From NCBI RefSeq assembly GCF_001078705.1, contig NZ_CDMW01000001.1:1853541-1917540 (forward strand): a DNA stretch of 64,000 bases, given 5' to 3'. Shown one piece after another: positions 1-10,227 of this stretch; positions within the stretch are counted from its first letter, which is position 1, and each line of letters starts with the position of its first letter. The notes under the pieces were generated by a model. That model worked only from the letters and a program-made list of their open reading frames with translations. It made no database searches and was not told the origin of the DNA. The DNA comes from Streptococcus sanguinis (GTDB taxonomy: Bacteria; Bacillota; Bacilli; Lactobacillales; Streptococcaceae). Made by a program: the position numbers and the translations under genes.

Positions 1-913
1 GTGTTCCTTCTGGGATATTCAGCTCAACATCCCCGTGAACAGTTGGGATATCCACACTGTCACCAAGAGCAGCTTGGACAAAGTTGAGATTGAGCTTGTA
101 GTAAATGGTAGAGCCATCTCGCTCAAACTTATCACTCGGCTCAACTTGGACCACGACATAAAGGTCACCATAAGGGCCGCCATTAAAGCCTGCTTCACCT
201 TGACCAGACAGACGGACCTGCTGACCAGTTTCCACACCAGCAGGGATTTTCACCTTAACGCTGTGAGCCTGTTTTTCATGCCCCGTTCCATGACAAGTTT
301 CACAAGGATTTTTGATTTCTTTTCCTCGACCGTGACAGACATCACAGGTCACTTGCCGACGCATCATGCCAAGCGGTGTCTGGGTATCAACATTGATGAC
401 GCCTGATCCATGACAGCGGCCACAGGTAACAGGACTAGTCCCTGGCTTGGCACCAGACCCAGCACAGGTATGACAGGTCGCTTCGCGGTTATACTTGATT
501 TCCTTCTCAGTCCCGAAAATGGCTTCTTCAAAGCGGAGATTCACACGATACTGAAGATCGTCCCCTTGGCGCGGAGCATTAGGATTACGCGAAGCACCGC
601 CACCAAAGAAGCTAGAGAAGATGTCTTCGAAGCCGCCAAAGCCGGAACCATCAAAGCCACCGAAGCCGCCTGCACCGCCGCCAAAGCCACCATTAGCTCC
701 CGCAGCACCGTATTGATCATAGGCTGCCCGCTTTTGCTCGTCACTCAACGTTTCATAAGCCTCTTGGACTTCTTTATATTTGTCCTCCGCCCCAGCTTCC
801 TTATTAATATCGGGGTGGTACTTTTTAGATAATTTCCGATAGGCTCTCTTAATCTCATCCTGAGAAGCATTCTTAGAGACACCTAGACGGTCATAATATT
901 CTGTATTGTTCAT
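1..913 (-). CDS. dnaJ: Chaperone protein DnaJ (partial, C-terminus outside window)
   Basis: About 304 residues are present; the gene runs off the left edge. The N-terminus carries the J domain with the HPD tripeptide (YHPDIN) that stimulates the DnaK ATPase. A Gly/Phe-rich linker follows, then four zinc-binding CxxCxGxG repeats ([32 protein letters not shown]), then the start of the substrate-binding domain. It is the co-chaperone of the DnaK encoded upstream. The start ATG at 913 has no good Shine-Dalgarno sequence. Two extra genes and a terminator separate it from dnaK, so it is probably transcribed partly on its own; no CIRCE is visible next to it. Confidence 0.97.
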   Translation of the reverse strand, partial: MNNTEYYDRLGVSKNASQDEIKRAYRKLSKKYHPDINKEAGAEDKYKEVQEAYETLSDEQKRAAYDQYGAAGANGGFGGGAGGFGGFDGSGFGGFEDIFSSFFGGGASRNPNAPRQGDDLQYRVNLRFEEAIFGTEKEIKYNREATCHTCAGSGAKPGTSPVTCGRCHGSGVINVDTQTPLGMMRRQVTCDVCHGRGKEIKNPCETCHGTGHEKQAHSVKVKIPAGVETGQQVRLSGQGEAGFNGGPYGDLYVVVQVEPSDKFERDGSTIYYKLNLNFVQAALGDSVDIPTVHGDVELNIPEGT

Positions 914-942
914 ATAAGATACCAAGACCGTAAAATTCGACT

Positions 943-997
943 GAAAAATAGGAAATCAGGCAACGGAGCGATGCTCCTAGGCTGATTTCTCTTTTTT
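943..997. repeat. Hairpin-forming intergenic repeat, copy 1
   Basis: A 55-bp imperfect palindrome lies just upstream of dnaJ. It has an inner GGAGC/GCTCC stem and outer AAATCAG/CTGATTT arms. A second copy with the same core (AAAAATAGGAAA, ACGGAGCGA, TGCTCCTAG, GATTT, TTTTT) lies upstream of pnp at 41282-41335, so this is a dispersed element and not just a gene-specific terminator. Its position between the DJ-1-like gene and dnaJ means it sits in the dnaJ 5' region. Confidence 0.6.
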
Positions 998-1111
998 CCA
1001 AGAATTTAGGTCGGGTTCAGTTCCTTTCTTTTATATTGAGTTAGAATTTTTGGAACCCGTGTTCAGTTGCGAACACCCATGTTCCTTTCTTTAAATTTTA
1101 GAAAATATTGA

Positions 1112-1744
1112 TCAGAGGGTATTTTCAAATTCATGCTTCATTTCAGCAAACTCTTCTTCTGATAAAGTGAATATCAAATCCTCTTCCGAATACTGATTCC
1201 GTTCTTTAAAATAGTTGTCAGCATTATCTACCAAATCTAGACTAAGAAGCACTTTTCTCGCAAACGCTTGATGTGCAAAACCAATAGCTGTAATGATGTT
1301 CTTATCTTGCAGAACAGCTTGAGCTTTGAAATTTCTCCTAGGAAGAAATTCAAAATAGTCAAAGAAGTTTTGCCAAATCCCACCAGTAAATTTAGTATCC
1401 TTCAATAAACCTACTTTCGCCAATAAAATCGGCGCTGAGGAAATAGCTGCAATTAAAACTTCTTGTTGCTTCAAACTCCTTAGGAAAGAAATCAATTTTT
1501 CATCATGCAAAGCAGGGATAATATTTATCATTCCTGGCAAAATGACACAAGAATAGTCTTCGATGACTACTTCATCCAGTGTTCTAGTAGGTTGACAGGC
1601 TAATCCATCTTCCGATCTTATAACATTTCTATATGAACCAGCATAATCAACCTCAACACCAAAAGATAGAGCTAAAGTACTGGTCAGACTAACTACTTCA
1701 CAAAGTGAAAAATTAGGATAAATTAAACAGAGCACTTTCTTCAT
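1112..1744 (-). CDS. DJ-1/PfpI-family protein (class I glutamine amidotransferase-like)
   Basis: A 210-aa protein with a DJ-1/PfpI alpha/beta fold: an N-terminal strand (KKVLCLIYPNFSL), the mid-region VILPGM, then AAISSAPILLAKVGLL at the nucleophile elbow. In most family members the elbow reads A-x-C-x-G/A with a catalytic cysteine. Here serine occupies that place, so classic DJ-1 deglycase or protease chemistry is doubtful. The ATG at 1744 is preferred over the upstream GTG because AGAGGG lies about 8 nt before it. The gene sits between the dnaK operon terminator and dnaJ, an unusual insertion in a conserved heat-shock cluster. Function unknown; the family often acts in stress responses. Confidence 0.75.
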   Translation of the reverse strand: MKKVLCLIYPNFSLCEVVSLTSTLALSFGVEVDYAGSYRNVIRSEDGLACQPTRTLDEVVIEDYSCVILPGMINIIPALHDEKLISFLRSLKQQEVLIAAISSAPILLAKVGLLKDTKFTGGIWQNFFDYFEFLPRRNFKAQAVLQDKNIITAIGFAHQAFARKVLLSLDLVDNADNYFKERNQYSEEDLIFTLSEEEFAEMKHEFENTL

Positions 1745-1767
1745 AAGCGTCACCCTCTAGTTTAGCG

Positions 1768-1795
1768 AAAAACAGAGGCTGGGTTGCAACCTCTG
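1768..1795 (-). terminator. Intrinsic terminator after the dnaK operon cargo gene
   Basis: On the minus strand CAGAGG pairs with CCTCTG across an 11-nt loop and is followed by a run of five T. It sits directly after the 131-aa gene, so hrcA-grpE-dnaK transcription should end largely here, before the DJ-1-like gene and dnaJ. Confidence 0.75.
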
Positions 1796-1804
1796 GATTT
1801 CTTA

Positions 1805-2200
1805 TCATGTATTTTCTAAAAAATAGAATAATCTTTGCAAATTAATACTTCTGATTCTTTTCTTTTTGTTATCAAGATAAATAAGTTCCAATATAAATAA
1901 TACAGTCAGAATACCCGCAACTAGCAGCGAGCCAACCTCATTATCAACTCCTATAGTAACTGCAGCAACATAGACAGCAACAGAAGGAAATAGAATTGAG
2001 AAAACTATATTAGTTACTAGTTCTATATTTACTTGATTGGTTCTTTTTTCAGAAAAAACCACCTCTTTATACTCATCCAATAAATCAGATGGAATGTTTT
2101 TAATGAAATCCTTTGCTTCTTCCAAATCATCAGCTTTTTTGCAAAAATCTTTATAAACTCGTTTTGTATCTTTTAGATACTCTTTAGTCAATACATTCAT
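1805..2200 (-). CDS. Small membrane protein of unknown function downstream of dnaK
   Basis: A 131-aa protein with a charged helical N-terminal half (about residues 1-60), two predicted transmembrane segments (about 62-85 and 88-108) and a basic tail rich in Lys/Arg. I do not recognise the family; the small soluble-helix plus two-helix membrane layout is generic. It starts only 2 bp after the dnaK stop codon and is followed by a terminator, so it is the last gene of the heat-shock operon and should be heat-inducible with it. This is not the usual partner of dnaK, which is normally followed by dnaJ. Confidence 0.7.
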   Translation of the reverse strand: MNVLTKEYLKDTKRVYKDFCKKADDLEEAKDFIKNIPSDLLDEYKEVVFSEKRTNQVNIELVTNIVFSILFPSVAVYVAAVTIGVDNEVGSLLVAGILTVLFILELIYLDNKKKRIRSINLQRLFYFLENT

Positions 2201-2202
2201 TC

Positions 2203-4056
<1,854 letters not shown>

Positions 4057-4168
4057 TTATTTTCAATACTCTTTGGTTCGCTTCACTCGTTAGAAGCAAA
4101 GCTGAACGAATGTTTTCTTCCTTCATAGTTTATTGTCGTTTCGGACAAGATTTTTCAAGTTTTCTAGC

Positions 4169-4705
4169 CTAGTTATAGACCACTACCATTGCTGGGCGCA
4201 GGATACGGTCATGAAGTTTGTAGCCTTTTTGGAAGACCTGCGCTATAGTGTCAGCTGGGTGCTCATCATCAGCTGGAACGGTTTGAATGGCCATGTGATA
4301 GTTATGGTCAAAAGTTCCGTCAGCTGGGATTTCTTCGATACCCTCTTCTTTGAGAGCATGAATCAAGCTTTCCTGCACCATTTCCAGTCCTTTTTTGACT
4401 TCGTCTGTCAGCCCTTCAACGGCAAGCGCACGCTCCAGATTATCTATCGAAGGCAAGATAGCCTTTGCCAGGTCTTGGCTGCGGTATCTTTGCAGCTGCT
4501 GGCGTTCTTCATTTGCTCGACGCTGGATGTTTTGCATTTCTGCATGAGCGCGGAGATATTTGTTTTCAAAATCTTCTGCCCGCTCATTGGCTAATTCTAA
4601 TTCTGATTTTTCAGGGCTTGCTGATTCAGCTTGCTCAGCTGTTTCTACAGCTTCCTCTTTTACTTCCACATCTTCTAGATGTTCTTCTTGCTTATGTTTT
4701 GCCAC
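4169..4705 (-). CDS. grpE: Nucleotide exchange factor GrpE
   Basis: 178 aa. An acidic, disordered N-terminus (about 1-50) precedes the long coiled-coil dimerisation helix, and the C-terminal beta-wing domain ends with the family signature near [12 protein letters not shown]. GrpE releases ADP from DnaK to reset the chaperone cycle. It lies 35 bp after hrcA on the same strand, in the conserved hrcA-grpE-dnaK order, and is therefore under the same CIRCE operators. Confidence 0.98.
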   Translation of the reverse strand: MAKHKQEEHLEDVEVKEEAVETAEQAESASPEKSELELANERAEDFENKYLRAHAEMQNIQRRANEERQQLQRYRSQDLAKAILPSIDNLERALAVEGLTDEVKKGLEMVQESLIHALKEEGIEEIPADGTFDHNYHMAIQTVPADDEHPADTIAQVFQKGYKLHDRILRPAMVVVYN

Positions 4706-4740
4706 AAGGCACCTCCTTTTTAGGAATATTTCTATTATAT

Positions 4741-5775
4741 TTAATGGACTTCATAGTGATTGCTGCTCAGATAGCGGTAGAAGTCGGTTAGTTTCATAGT
4801 CAGCACGCGGTTAACGACATTCATCTGACTGACCAGCCGTTGGTAGTCAAGATTGACCGGACCGACAACTGCTAGCACTCCAAAGCCTCGATAAGGAATC
4901 AAGAATTTGCTGGAAATTAGTGTCAAATCAGCCAAACAGCTTTCTCTACTGTCTGCCACGCGCACGCTTTGCATCTGATCTTCGGCCAAGCTGTCGCGAA
5001 TCTCAAAAGCTACTTTCTGCGGGTCATCAAAAAACTGATAAGCCGTCAGGTCTGAGAATTCCAAGAGCTGAACCTTGCCAGACAGAATCACATTTTCCTT
5101 GAAAATATCACCAAAGATATGCTCAAAGAGCTGGATGACATTGTCCGTCGTAGTGAAATAGCGCTGGATAATCTGCGGAATTTCTGTCCGAATCTTGTAA
5201 TGGATATCCAAGACTGTCTGTCCCAAGAACCGCTCACGTACCAGGCCTTTAAGCCTATCCAGGTCTTCTCTTAGGAAGTTGCGCGGAATCATAAACTGAC
5301 TGGTAATGGTATTGGACTCATCCAGGGTGAAGACTGCCAGAGCCGTGTGCTGACTGAGCACAACGATGTCAAAAGCTGTCAAACGCTGCCGACTGGGTTC
5401 TACATCCAGTGCAACAACCGTGCATCCACTGAGCTTGGTCAAAAGGTCTGCTGCCTGTTGAAGAATGTCCTCCAAGTTGAAAAACTCATGGTCAAAGGCT
5501 TTGATAACCTCATAAAGTTCATTCTCAGCGAGACGATCAAAGGACAGAGAATGCTTGACAAAGTACTGAAAACCAGCCACGCTAGGCTTACGGCCGCTGG
5601 ACGTATGCGCCTTTTCCAGAAGCCCCTGCTTTTCCAAAGCCGCCATATCATTACGGATGGTAGCACTACTGGAATTGATGGAATCCTGCAAGGCTTTGGA
5701 GCCTACCGGCTCGTGGGTCTTGGTAAAGATATCAATAATCAAATTCAAAATCTCATTTTGACGCTCCGTGACCAC
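4741..5775 (-). CDS. hrcA: Heat-inducible transcription repressor HrcA
   Basis: 344 aa from a GTG start at 5775 (protein begins [13 protein letters not shown]). This start is chosen because GGAGGTGAT lies 7 nt upstream and because it matches the usual family length; a longer open frame to 5814 would run into the operator region. An N-terminal winged-helix domain is followed by the GAF-like HrcA domain. HrcA represses the class I heat-shock genes by binding CIRCE. As first gene of its operon with two CIRCE sites in front, it is autoregulated. Confidence 0.98.
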   Translation of the reverse strand: MVTERQNEILNLIIDIFTKTHEPVGSKALQDSINSSSATIRNDMAALEKQGLLEKAHTSSGRKPSVAGFQYFVKHSLSFDRLAENELYEVIKAFDHEFFNLEDILQQAADLLTKLSGCTVVALDVEPSRQRLTAFDIVVLSQHTALAVFTLDESNTITSQFMIPRNFLREDLDRLKGLVRERFLGQTVLDIHYKIRTEIPQIIQRYFTTTDNVIQLFEHIFGDIFKENVILSGKVQLLEFSDLTAYQFFDDPQKVAFEIRDSLAEDQMQSVRVADSRESCLADLTLISSKFLIPYRGFGVLAVVGPVNLDYQRLVSQMNVVNRVLTMKLTDFYRYLSSNHYEVH

Positions 5776-5807
5776 GGCATCACCTCCAATCAAGATTCTG
5801 CTGTCGA

Positions 5808-5834
5808 TTAGCACTCAATCACCTCGAGTGCTAA
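5808..5834. promoter_or_regulatory. CIRCE operator 1 (perfect)
   Basis: TTAGCACTC, 9 nt, GAGTGCTAA: an exact match to the CIRCE consensus. It lies in the 5' leader between the promoter and hrcA and is the expected HrcA binding site. Confidence 0.98.
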
Positions 5835-5845
5835 CTCATGATTCT

Positions 5846-5873
5846 ATTATACACTCTTCCACACCAAAGTCAA
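5846..5873 (-). promoter_or_regulatory. Sigma-A promoter of the hrcA operon
   Basis: Minus-strand -35 TTGACT (5873-5868) and -10 TATAAT (5851-5846) with a 16-bp spacer. The start site is expected near 5839, immediately upstream of CIRCE 1. CIRCE 2 lies about 20 bp upstream of the -35 box. Confidence 0.9.
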
Positions 5874-5890
5874 GACAAAAACTCAAAAAA

Positions 5891-5917
5891 TTAGCACTCT
5901 TTTTGCAAGAGTGCTAA
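5891..5917. promoter_or_regulatory. CIRCE operator 2 (perfect), also terminator-like
   Basis: A second exact TTAGCACTC-N9-GAGTGCTAA. Read on the minus strand the hairpin extends to AGCACTCTT/AAGAGTGCT and is followed by TTTTTT, so it could also end transcripts of the ABC permease gene that stops at 5939. One sequence may thus serve as distal HrcA operator and as intrinsic terminator. Confidence 0.9.
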
Positions 5918-5938
5918 AAATCGGTCTAGCGACCTAGA

Positions 5939-6667
5939 TTAGTCGTCCAAGATTTGCAAACGGTGCATCAAATAGAAAGAAAGTCCTGCAAAAAGAAGCA
6001 GCCAAACTAGCAGAGCCAAAAATTCTCCGCTCCATAAATGGAAATGAGACCAATCTTTCATATAGCTAGTAAATAGGCCCATAAAGCTATAACGCAGCAC
6101 CTTAAATAAATCCTCGCTCATATTTGAAAACATAGGAATAAATGCCGCCAAGAGCATGGCTGGAACACTAAGGGATTGTGCCATGACCTGATTTTTACAA
6201 AACAGACCAACCATTAAAAAGAAGAAAATTAAGACCAGCATGGTCAATAAGAGAACCAAACCATAGCTGAATACATGATTAGAAAGCTTAGCTCCCACCA
6301 AAATTGGGGTAATAACAATATAAAAGATCCCAATAATCGATGGCCAGATTAAGGCTGAGAGAATGTATTGACCAGCTGTCACACCAGCCAAGCGCAAACT
6401 TTGCAAATTACGTTTTTCTCTTTCCTCAGCTAGGATGATGATGATAGGTGTTCCAACAGACATGGCTAGAGAGAAAGGCAGGGAGATCGTAAGCAACATA
6501 GTAGCTAGTTTATCCGCGCCAATTTCCTTACCAGCTCCATTCAGAGAAAAAATAAATTTATAGAGAAAAATGAGGAAAATCGGCATAAAAACCTGCAATA
6601 GAATACTTTTATTAGCTAGCGTCACTTGACCTCTCAGCCAAATCATACCTTTTAATTTATTAGACAT
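5939..6667 (-). CDS. ABC exporter permease subunit
   Basis: 242 aa with six predicted membrane helices and no ATP-binding motif, typical of ABC-2 type permeases. It is the last gene of a PadR-DUF2812-ATPase-permease operon and its start overlaps the ATPase gene by 8 bp, so translation is probably coupled. The pair should form an efflux or export complex at the cytoplasmic membrane; the substrate cannot be read from sequence. The hairpin just downstream doubles as a CIRCE. Confidence 0.85.
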   Translation of the reverse strand: MSNKLKGMIWLRGQVTLANKSILLQVFMPIFLIFLYKFIFSLNGAGKEIGADKLATMLLTISLPFSLAMSVGTPIIIILAEEREKRNLQSLRLAGVTAGQYILSALIWPSIIGIFYIVITPILVGAKLSNHVFSYGLVLLLTMLVLIFFFLMVGLFCKNQVMAQSLSVPAMLLAAFIPMFSNMSEDLFKVLRYSFMGLFTSYMKDWSHFHLWSGEFLALLVWLLLFAGLSFYLMHRLQILDD

Positions 6668-7499
6668 TTAAGGTACCTCCTGTCAACGTGATGAAAACAT
6701 CTTCCAAAGTTGGTTCGCAGGAATGAATACTGATAACATTGGCCAAATCCATGCCTCCTTGCAGTTCTTCAAAAGCCACCGTCTTAGTCGTCAAATCTTC
6801 ATATTCTAAACGAACCTTCTTATCTGTATTGTACTTTTGGATTATCTCATGCGGACTGCCCACTTCGACTAATTTTCCTTTACTGAGCAAGGCCAAGCGA
6901 TCACACAAAAGAGTAGCTTCCTGCATATCATGGGTTGTCAGAAAAATAGTTGTCCCCTGCGCTTTTAGTTCCAGCAGCAATTCGTGAATGGTGCGAGAGG
7001 TTGACGGATCCAAACCACTGGTTGGCTCATCCAAGAAGAGCAATTTAGGTCGATTAATCAAGGCACGCACCATTAACATGCGCTGCTTCATACCCGTAGA
7101 TAGTTTTTCAGCCACCTTGTTGCGACTATCATAAAGCCCCACTTTTCGGAGAAGTTCATCGACTTCTGTCATATTAACACCAAAGAGCATAGCATAAGCC
7201 TTGAGATTCTTATAAAGTGACATCTTTTCATAAAAACCGCTGCCATCGCTGACAATCCCAATCTGCTCCAGCACTTCTGCCTTTAAATTCTCAACCGGTG
7301 CAGACAGCACATGAGCTGTTCCAGCATCTGCAGACAACTGACCAGTCAAGATATTGATAGTCGTCGTTTTACCAGATCCAGATGGTCCTAGGAAGCCAAA
7401 AATTTCTCCCTCTTGTATGGAAAAATCGATTCTTGCCAAGGCTTCTTGTTCCTTGAACTTCTTTTTCAAGCCTTGCACTTCAATAATGGTCTTTTTCAT
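6660..7499 (-). CDS. ABC transporter ATP-binding protein
   Basis: 279 aa. Walker A GPSGSGKTT is near residue 38-46, the signature LSTGMKQR lies in the middle, Walker B LLFLDEPTSGLD follows, and the switch histidine is in LTTHD. The C-terminal about 70 residues after position 210 are a typical extension of drug/antibiotic-type ATPases. It supplies energy to the permease downstream. Its start lies 42 bp after the DUF2812 gene. Confidence 0.93.
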   Translation of the reverse strand: MKKTIIEVQGLKKKFKEQEALARIDFSIQEGEIFGFLGPSGSGKTTTINILTGQLSADAGTAHVLSAPVENLKAEVLEQIGIVSDGSGFYEKMSLYKNLKAYAMLFGVNMTEVDELLRKVGLYDSRNKVAEKLSTGMKQRMLMVRALINRPKLLFLDEPTSGLDPSTSRTIHELLLELKAQGTTIFLTTHDMQEATLLCDRLALLSKGKLVEVGSPHEIIQKYNTDKKVRLEYEDLTTKTVAFEELQGGMDLANVISIHSCEPTLEDVFITLTGGTLNV

Positions 7500-7541
7500 T
7501 GTTTTTCCTCGCTTTCATAACCATATTTACCAAAACCGCAA

Positions 7542-8117
7542 TCAGTCTTTCAGTTCCTGCCTCATTTTCCAAAAACGCAAGGCAATATGGACCAATTGAC
7601 AGAACAGAATGAGCAATATGACACAATCTATTGCTAAGATTGACTTGAATAATAGACTTGCTTTCAAACTCTTCTGGAAAATATCTAGAATGAGATAGGT
7701 AGTGACACACAAAACTATGATGGCTGGCAAAAACCGCCATATAAGCAAACGCTTGACCATCTCTAGCTTAGACCATGCGTCATTATAGATTTCAAGATCG
7801 CTGTCTGCATCAATCTGAGAAAACTGCTTGCGGAAATAAGAAAATTGATTAAAGTTTGTAATATGCTCCCAGCCACAATCCTCAAATAGTTGATAATAGG
7901 ATTCTTGCTCCGCCTTCTTTATGGGTCGAAAATCTAATTGATAGGCCACTTCCTGAGGCGGACAGGCTTCAAAAGTATAGCGAACCGCAACAAGAAAGGG
8001 AGAATAACTTACTTTTTTCAATTTCCAGCCTTGGCTATGCATTTTTTTAAAATAAGCTGCTTCTCTGTCATAGTCTGCAATGGTAAAGATTTTATAGACA
8101 ATTCTCTTTTCCATCAA
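7542..8117 (-). CDS. DUF2812 membrane protein
   Basis: 191 aa. An N-terminal cytosolic domain (about residues 1-120) is built around the pattern F-x-x-x-D-Y-x-x-E-A-x-Y-F plus a Trp/Lys-rich stretch (GWKLKK) typical of DUF2812. Two predicted transmembrane segments follow (about 126-147 and 158-180). Its start overlaps the PadR gene by 4 bp. DUF2812 proteins commonly occur next to PadR regulators and often with ABC exporters, as here; the molecular role is unknown. Confidence 0.8.
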   Translation of the reverse strand: MMEKRIVYKIFTIADYDREAAYFKKMHSQGWKLKKVSYSPFLVAVRYTFEACPPQEVAYQLDFRPIKKAEQESYYQLFEDCGWEHITNFNQFSYFRKQFSQIDADSDLEIYNDAWSKLEMVKRLLIWRFLPAIIVLCVTTYLILDIFQKSLKASLLFKSILAIDCVILLILFCQLVHIALRFWKMRQELKD

Positions 8118-8437
8118 ACTTCCTCCTTACTATTGCGGTAAAGGCGCTCAATCCGCTGGATTTCCAACTCTAAAATCTGTCTTCCAAGCTCCGTGATAGA
8201 ATAGAGTTTTCTCTTTTCTTCCTCACGAACAAAGGCAATCAGACCATCTTTTTCCATCTTTGCCAAGGTTCCGTACATGGTTCCCGGGCTGATGGATAGC
8301 TGTCCTTCTGTCAGCTCCTTGACTTTTTGAGTAATACTGTAGCCATGCCTCTCTTGTTGAAGACAGAAGAGGATATAAAAACCTGTCTCTGTCATTGGCA
8401 CATAGACTCTCCTAAGCTTTTCTGTCAATCCACTCAT
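8114..8437 (-). CDS. PadR-family transcriptional regulator
   Basis: 107 aa winged-helix protein containing ETGFYILFCLQQERHGYSI and LSISPGTMYGTLAKMEKDGL, the two hallmark PadR segments (recognition helix and wing), with a short C-terminal dimerisation helix. It is first in the operon with DUF2812 and the ABC exporter and almost certainly represses its own promoter, which holds two inverted repeats of the kind such a dimer could bind. The inducer is unknown and is likely a compound exported by the pump. Confidence 0.92.
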   Translation of the reverse strand: MSGLTEKLRRVYVPMTETGFYILFCLQQERHGYSITQKVKELTEGQLSISPGTMYGTLAKMEKDGLIAFVREEEKRKLYSITELGRQILELEIQRIERLYRNSKEEV

Positions 8438-8461
8438 TTTTTCATCTCACTTTCACCTCGA

Positions 8462-8512
8462 TATATCGAACCTTGATATAAAAATTATATCGCAGTCCGA
8501 TATAGTTGTCAA
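8462..8512 (-). promoter_or_regulatory. Consensus promoter with two putative PadR operators
   Basis: Minus-strand -35 TTGACA (8512-8507) and -10 TATAAT (8489-8484) are both consensus, with a 17-bp spacer. ATATCG-N5-CGATAT (8487-8503) fills the spacer, and TATATC-N7-GATATA (8462-8480) lies just downstream of the -10. Such a strong promoter needs repression, and the repeats are the natural PadR targets. Confidence 0.85.
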
Positions 8513-8623
8513 GGATTTATAAATATTTTTACAGAAAGTGATTCATTTTTATCTTTCAATACTTGTAGTTGATTTAATCAGAAGCTAAAAGGATTAGAGA
8601 CCTGCCTCCTGATAAATCAGCAT

Positions 8624-8650
8624 AAAAAAAGCCAGGAAAACCTGACTTAT
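8624..8650 (-). terminator. Terminator of the carboxypeptidase gene
   Basis: Minus-strand stem AGTCAGG/CCTGGCT with a TTTT loop, followed by seven T. It begins a few bases after the stop codon at 8655. Confidence 0.85.
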
Positions 8651-8654
8651 TTTT

Positions 8655-9443
8655 TTATTTACCCGCTGACTTAAGCAGGGCAATATATTCTTCCAGAACC
8701 AGATTGTGCTTCTGCATATATTGGGCATTCTCCACACCGACATAGCGGTAATGCCAATTCTCAAAATCAACTCCAGTAACGTCACTCTTGCCATCCGGAT
8801 AGCGAAGGACAAAGCCATATTGCGGAGTTAGCTCAGCAATCTTGGCTGCCAGTTCATCCTCCTGACCTTCTGGGACACTCATATCAATAGCCAAGCCCGT
8901 TTGATGCTCGCTGGCTCCTGGAAGCTGCACTTGCTTCAGCACGATGCTGACTGCTTCTTCATTTGACAGGCCTTTGGCGACTTCCCCAGCAACTTTTTCG
9001 TTATAGAGTTCTTCCTGCTCCGCTCGGCTGCGATAGCCAGAGATTAGAGTTTCTTCAGGAGCTATCGCTTGGGCTGCAGCTAAGAACTGCCGAGTATTTT
9101 CAGCAATGCGGCTATCAACCTGGATCTCTCCAATCTGAGTCAGATCAGGTGTCTTCTCTTCTTGCTGGTTGTCACGATTGACTAAAATCAAATTCCAGTC
9201 AGTAGAAGAAACCTTGGGCAAATCAGACTGCGAACTCTCTGAGCTAGAAGAGCCCTTCGTAGCAGAACTGCTAGACGAACCCGAAAACTGAATCTTTGCA
9301 AGCAGATCTTGTAACAAGGACGGACGGAAATAAATCGCCGTTCCTCCAGCCGCCAGACACAAGACGATTAACAACAAAAATGTTAACCCAATCTTCTTAG
9401 ACTTCGATTTTCTCTTTTCTCTGCGATGTTTAGCGCGTTTCAA
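8655..9443 (-). CDS. ldcB: Peptidoglycan carboxypeptidase, VanY/LdcB type (M15B)
   Basis: 262 aa. A very basic cytosolic N-terminus, one transmembrane anchor (about residues 19-41), a Ser-rich linker and an extracellular M15B domain. Zinc and catalytic motifs are seen: GASEHQTGLAIDM (SxHxxGxAxD) and ENWHYRYVG (final His ligand), plus the YRSRAEQEELY segment. Family members trim the terminal D-alanine of wall peptides; the streptococcal LdcB/DacB enzymes are L,D-carboxypeptidases. It overlaps the upstream phosphatase gene by 14 bp. The symbol is by family resemblance, and D,D activity cannot be excluded. Confidence 0.88.
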   Translation of the reverse strand: MKRAKHRREKRKSKSKKIGLTFLLLIVLCLAAGGTAIYFRPSLLQDLLAKIQFSGSSSSSATKGSSSSESSQSDLPKVSSTDWNLILVNRDNQQEEKTPDLTQIGEIQVDSRIAENTRQFLAAAQAIAPEETLISGYRSRAEQEELYNEKVAGEVAKGLSNEEAVSIVLKQVQLPGASEHQTGLAIDMSVPEGQEDELAAKIAELTPQYGFVLRYPDGKSDVTGVDFENWHYRYVGVENAQYMQKHNLVLEEYIALLKSAGK

Positions 9444-10128
9444 CTTCTTCCTCCATTACTTTGGCACCGACCTCTCGATAAGACATGTCTCCGACGCAAG
9501 CTACTGTGAATTTACCGTCTTCATAGTCTATAACCGTCACACTGCCATTGTCCAAACCATGAGGCCGAGTTCGATTGATTAGATAGACAAAGGTTCCGAT
9601 GGTCATGCCGTGGCTGACGACAAGAGCATTGCCACCGCCAGCAGCTTCCAGCTCCTCAGCTATGGCTGAAAAACCTTCCCAGATTCGGCCGCTGAGCTTT
9701 TCCCAGTTTTCCGCCCAGCCAGCTGTATCGACTTCGACAAGACCTTCTGCTAGCTCAGCATAGCTAAGCTGATGGACATGCTCAATATTGAAAACCCGGG
9801 GCATCACACCCATAAAGAGCTCTCCATCATAACCACCATCAAAACTGCCAAAGCACCATTCGCGAATCCGTTTGTCAAAGGTATAAGGAATCTGTCCTGT
9901 CAAACCCAGCTCCTCTAGAATAATGCCCATGGTCTGAATAGTCCGGCCGCTGTCGCTGGAACGGGCCAATTTGAAATCAAGCCCAGCTTCTCTCAAGCCA
10001 ATGCCCAACTCATGAATGCCACGTTCCCCAACTTCAGTCAATGGGGTATCAGACCAGCCTTGAGCCCGGCCGATAGTATTAAACATGGTTTTGCCATGAC
10101 GAACCAAGTATAATCTTGTTTTTGCCAT
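9430..10128 (-). CDS. Histidine phosphatase (phosphoglycerate mutase-like), paralog A
   Basis: 232 aa. The catalytic histidine is in the N-terminal LVRHGKTMFNT; the second catalytic His is in ALVVSHGMTIGTF near residue 175. The SDSGRTIQT segment carries the phosphate-binding Arg. No phosphoglycerate mutase insertion is evident, so a broad-specificity phosphatase is more likely than a glycolytic enzyme. It is a tandem duplicate of the gene at 10228-10929, and stretches of about 100 bp are nearly identical. It is translationally coupled to the carboxypeptidase gene downstream. Confidence 0.9.
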   Translation of the reverse strand: MAKTRLYLVRHGKTMFNTIGRAQGWSDTPLTEVGERGIHELGIGLREAGLDFKLARSSDSGRTIQTMGIILEELGLTGQIPYTFDKRIREWCFGSFDGGYDGELFMGVMPRVFNIEHVHQLSYAELAEGLVEVDTAGWAENWEKLSGRIWEGFSAIAEELEAAGGGNALVVSHGMTIGTFVYLINRTRPHGLDNGSVTVIDYEDGKFTVACVGDMSYREVGAKVMEEEVETR

Positions 10129-10227
10129 TTCATTTCCTCCGTTATTCTTTTCATATTATACCATTTTATGAAGAAATTGGCGCCATCTGGCTTTCAAAGC
10201 AAAAAGCAAGAGTCTCAAAACTCCTGC

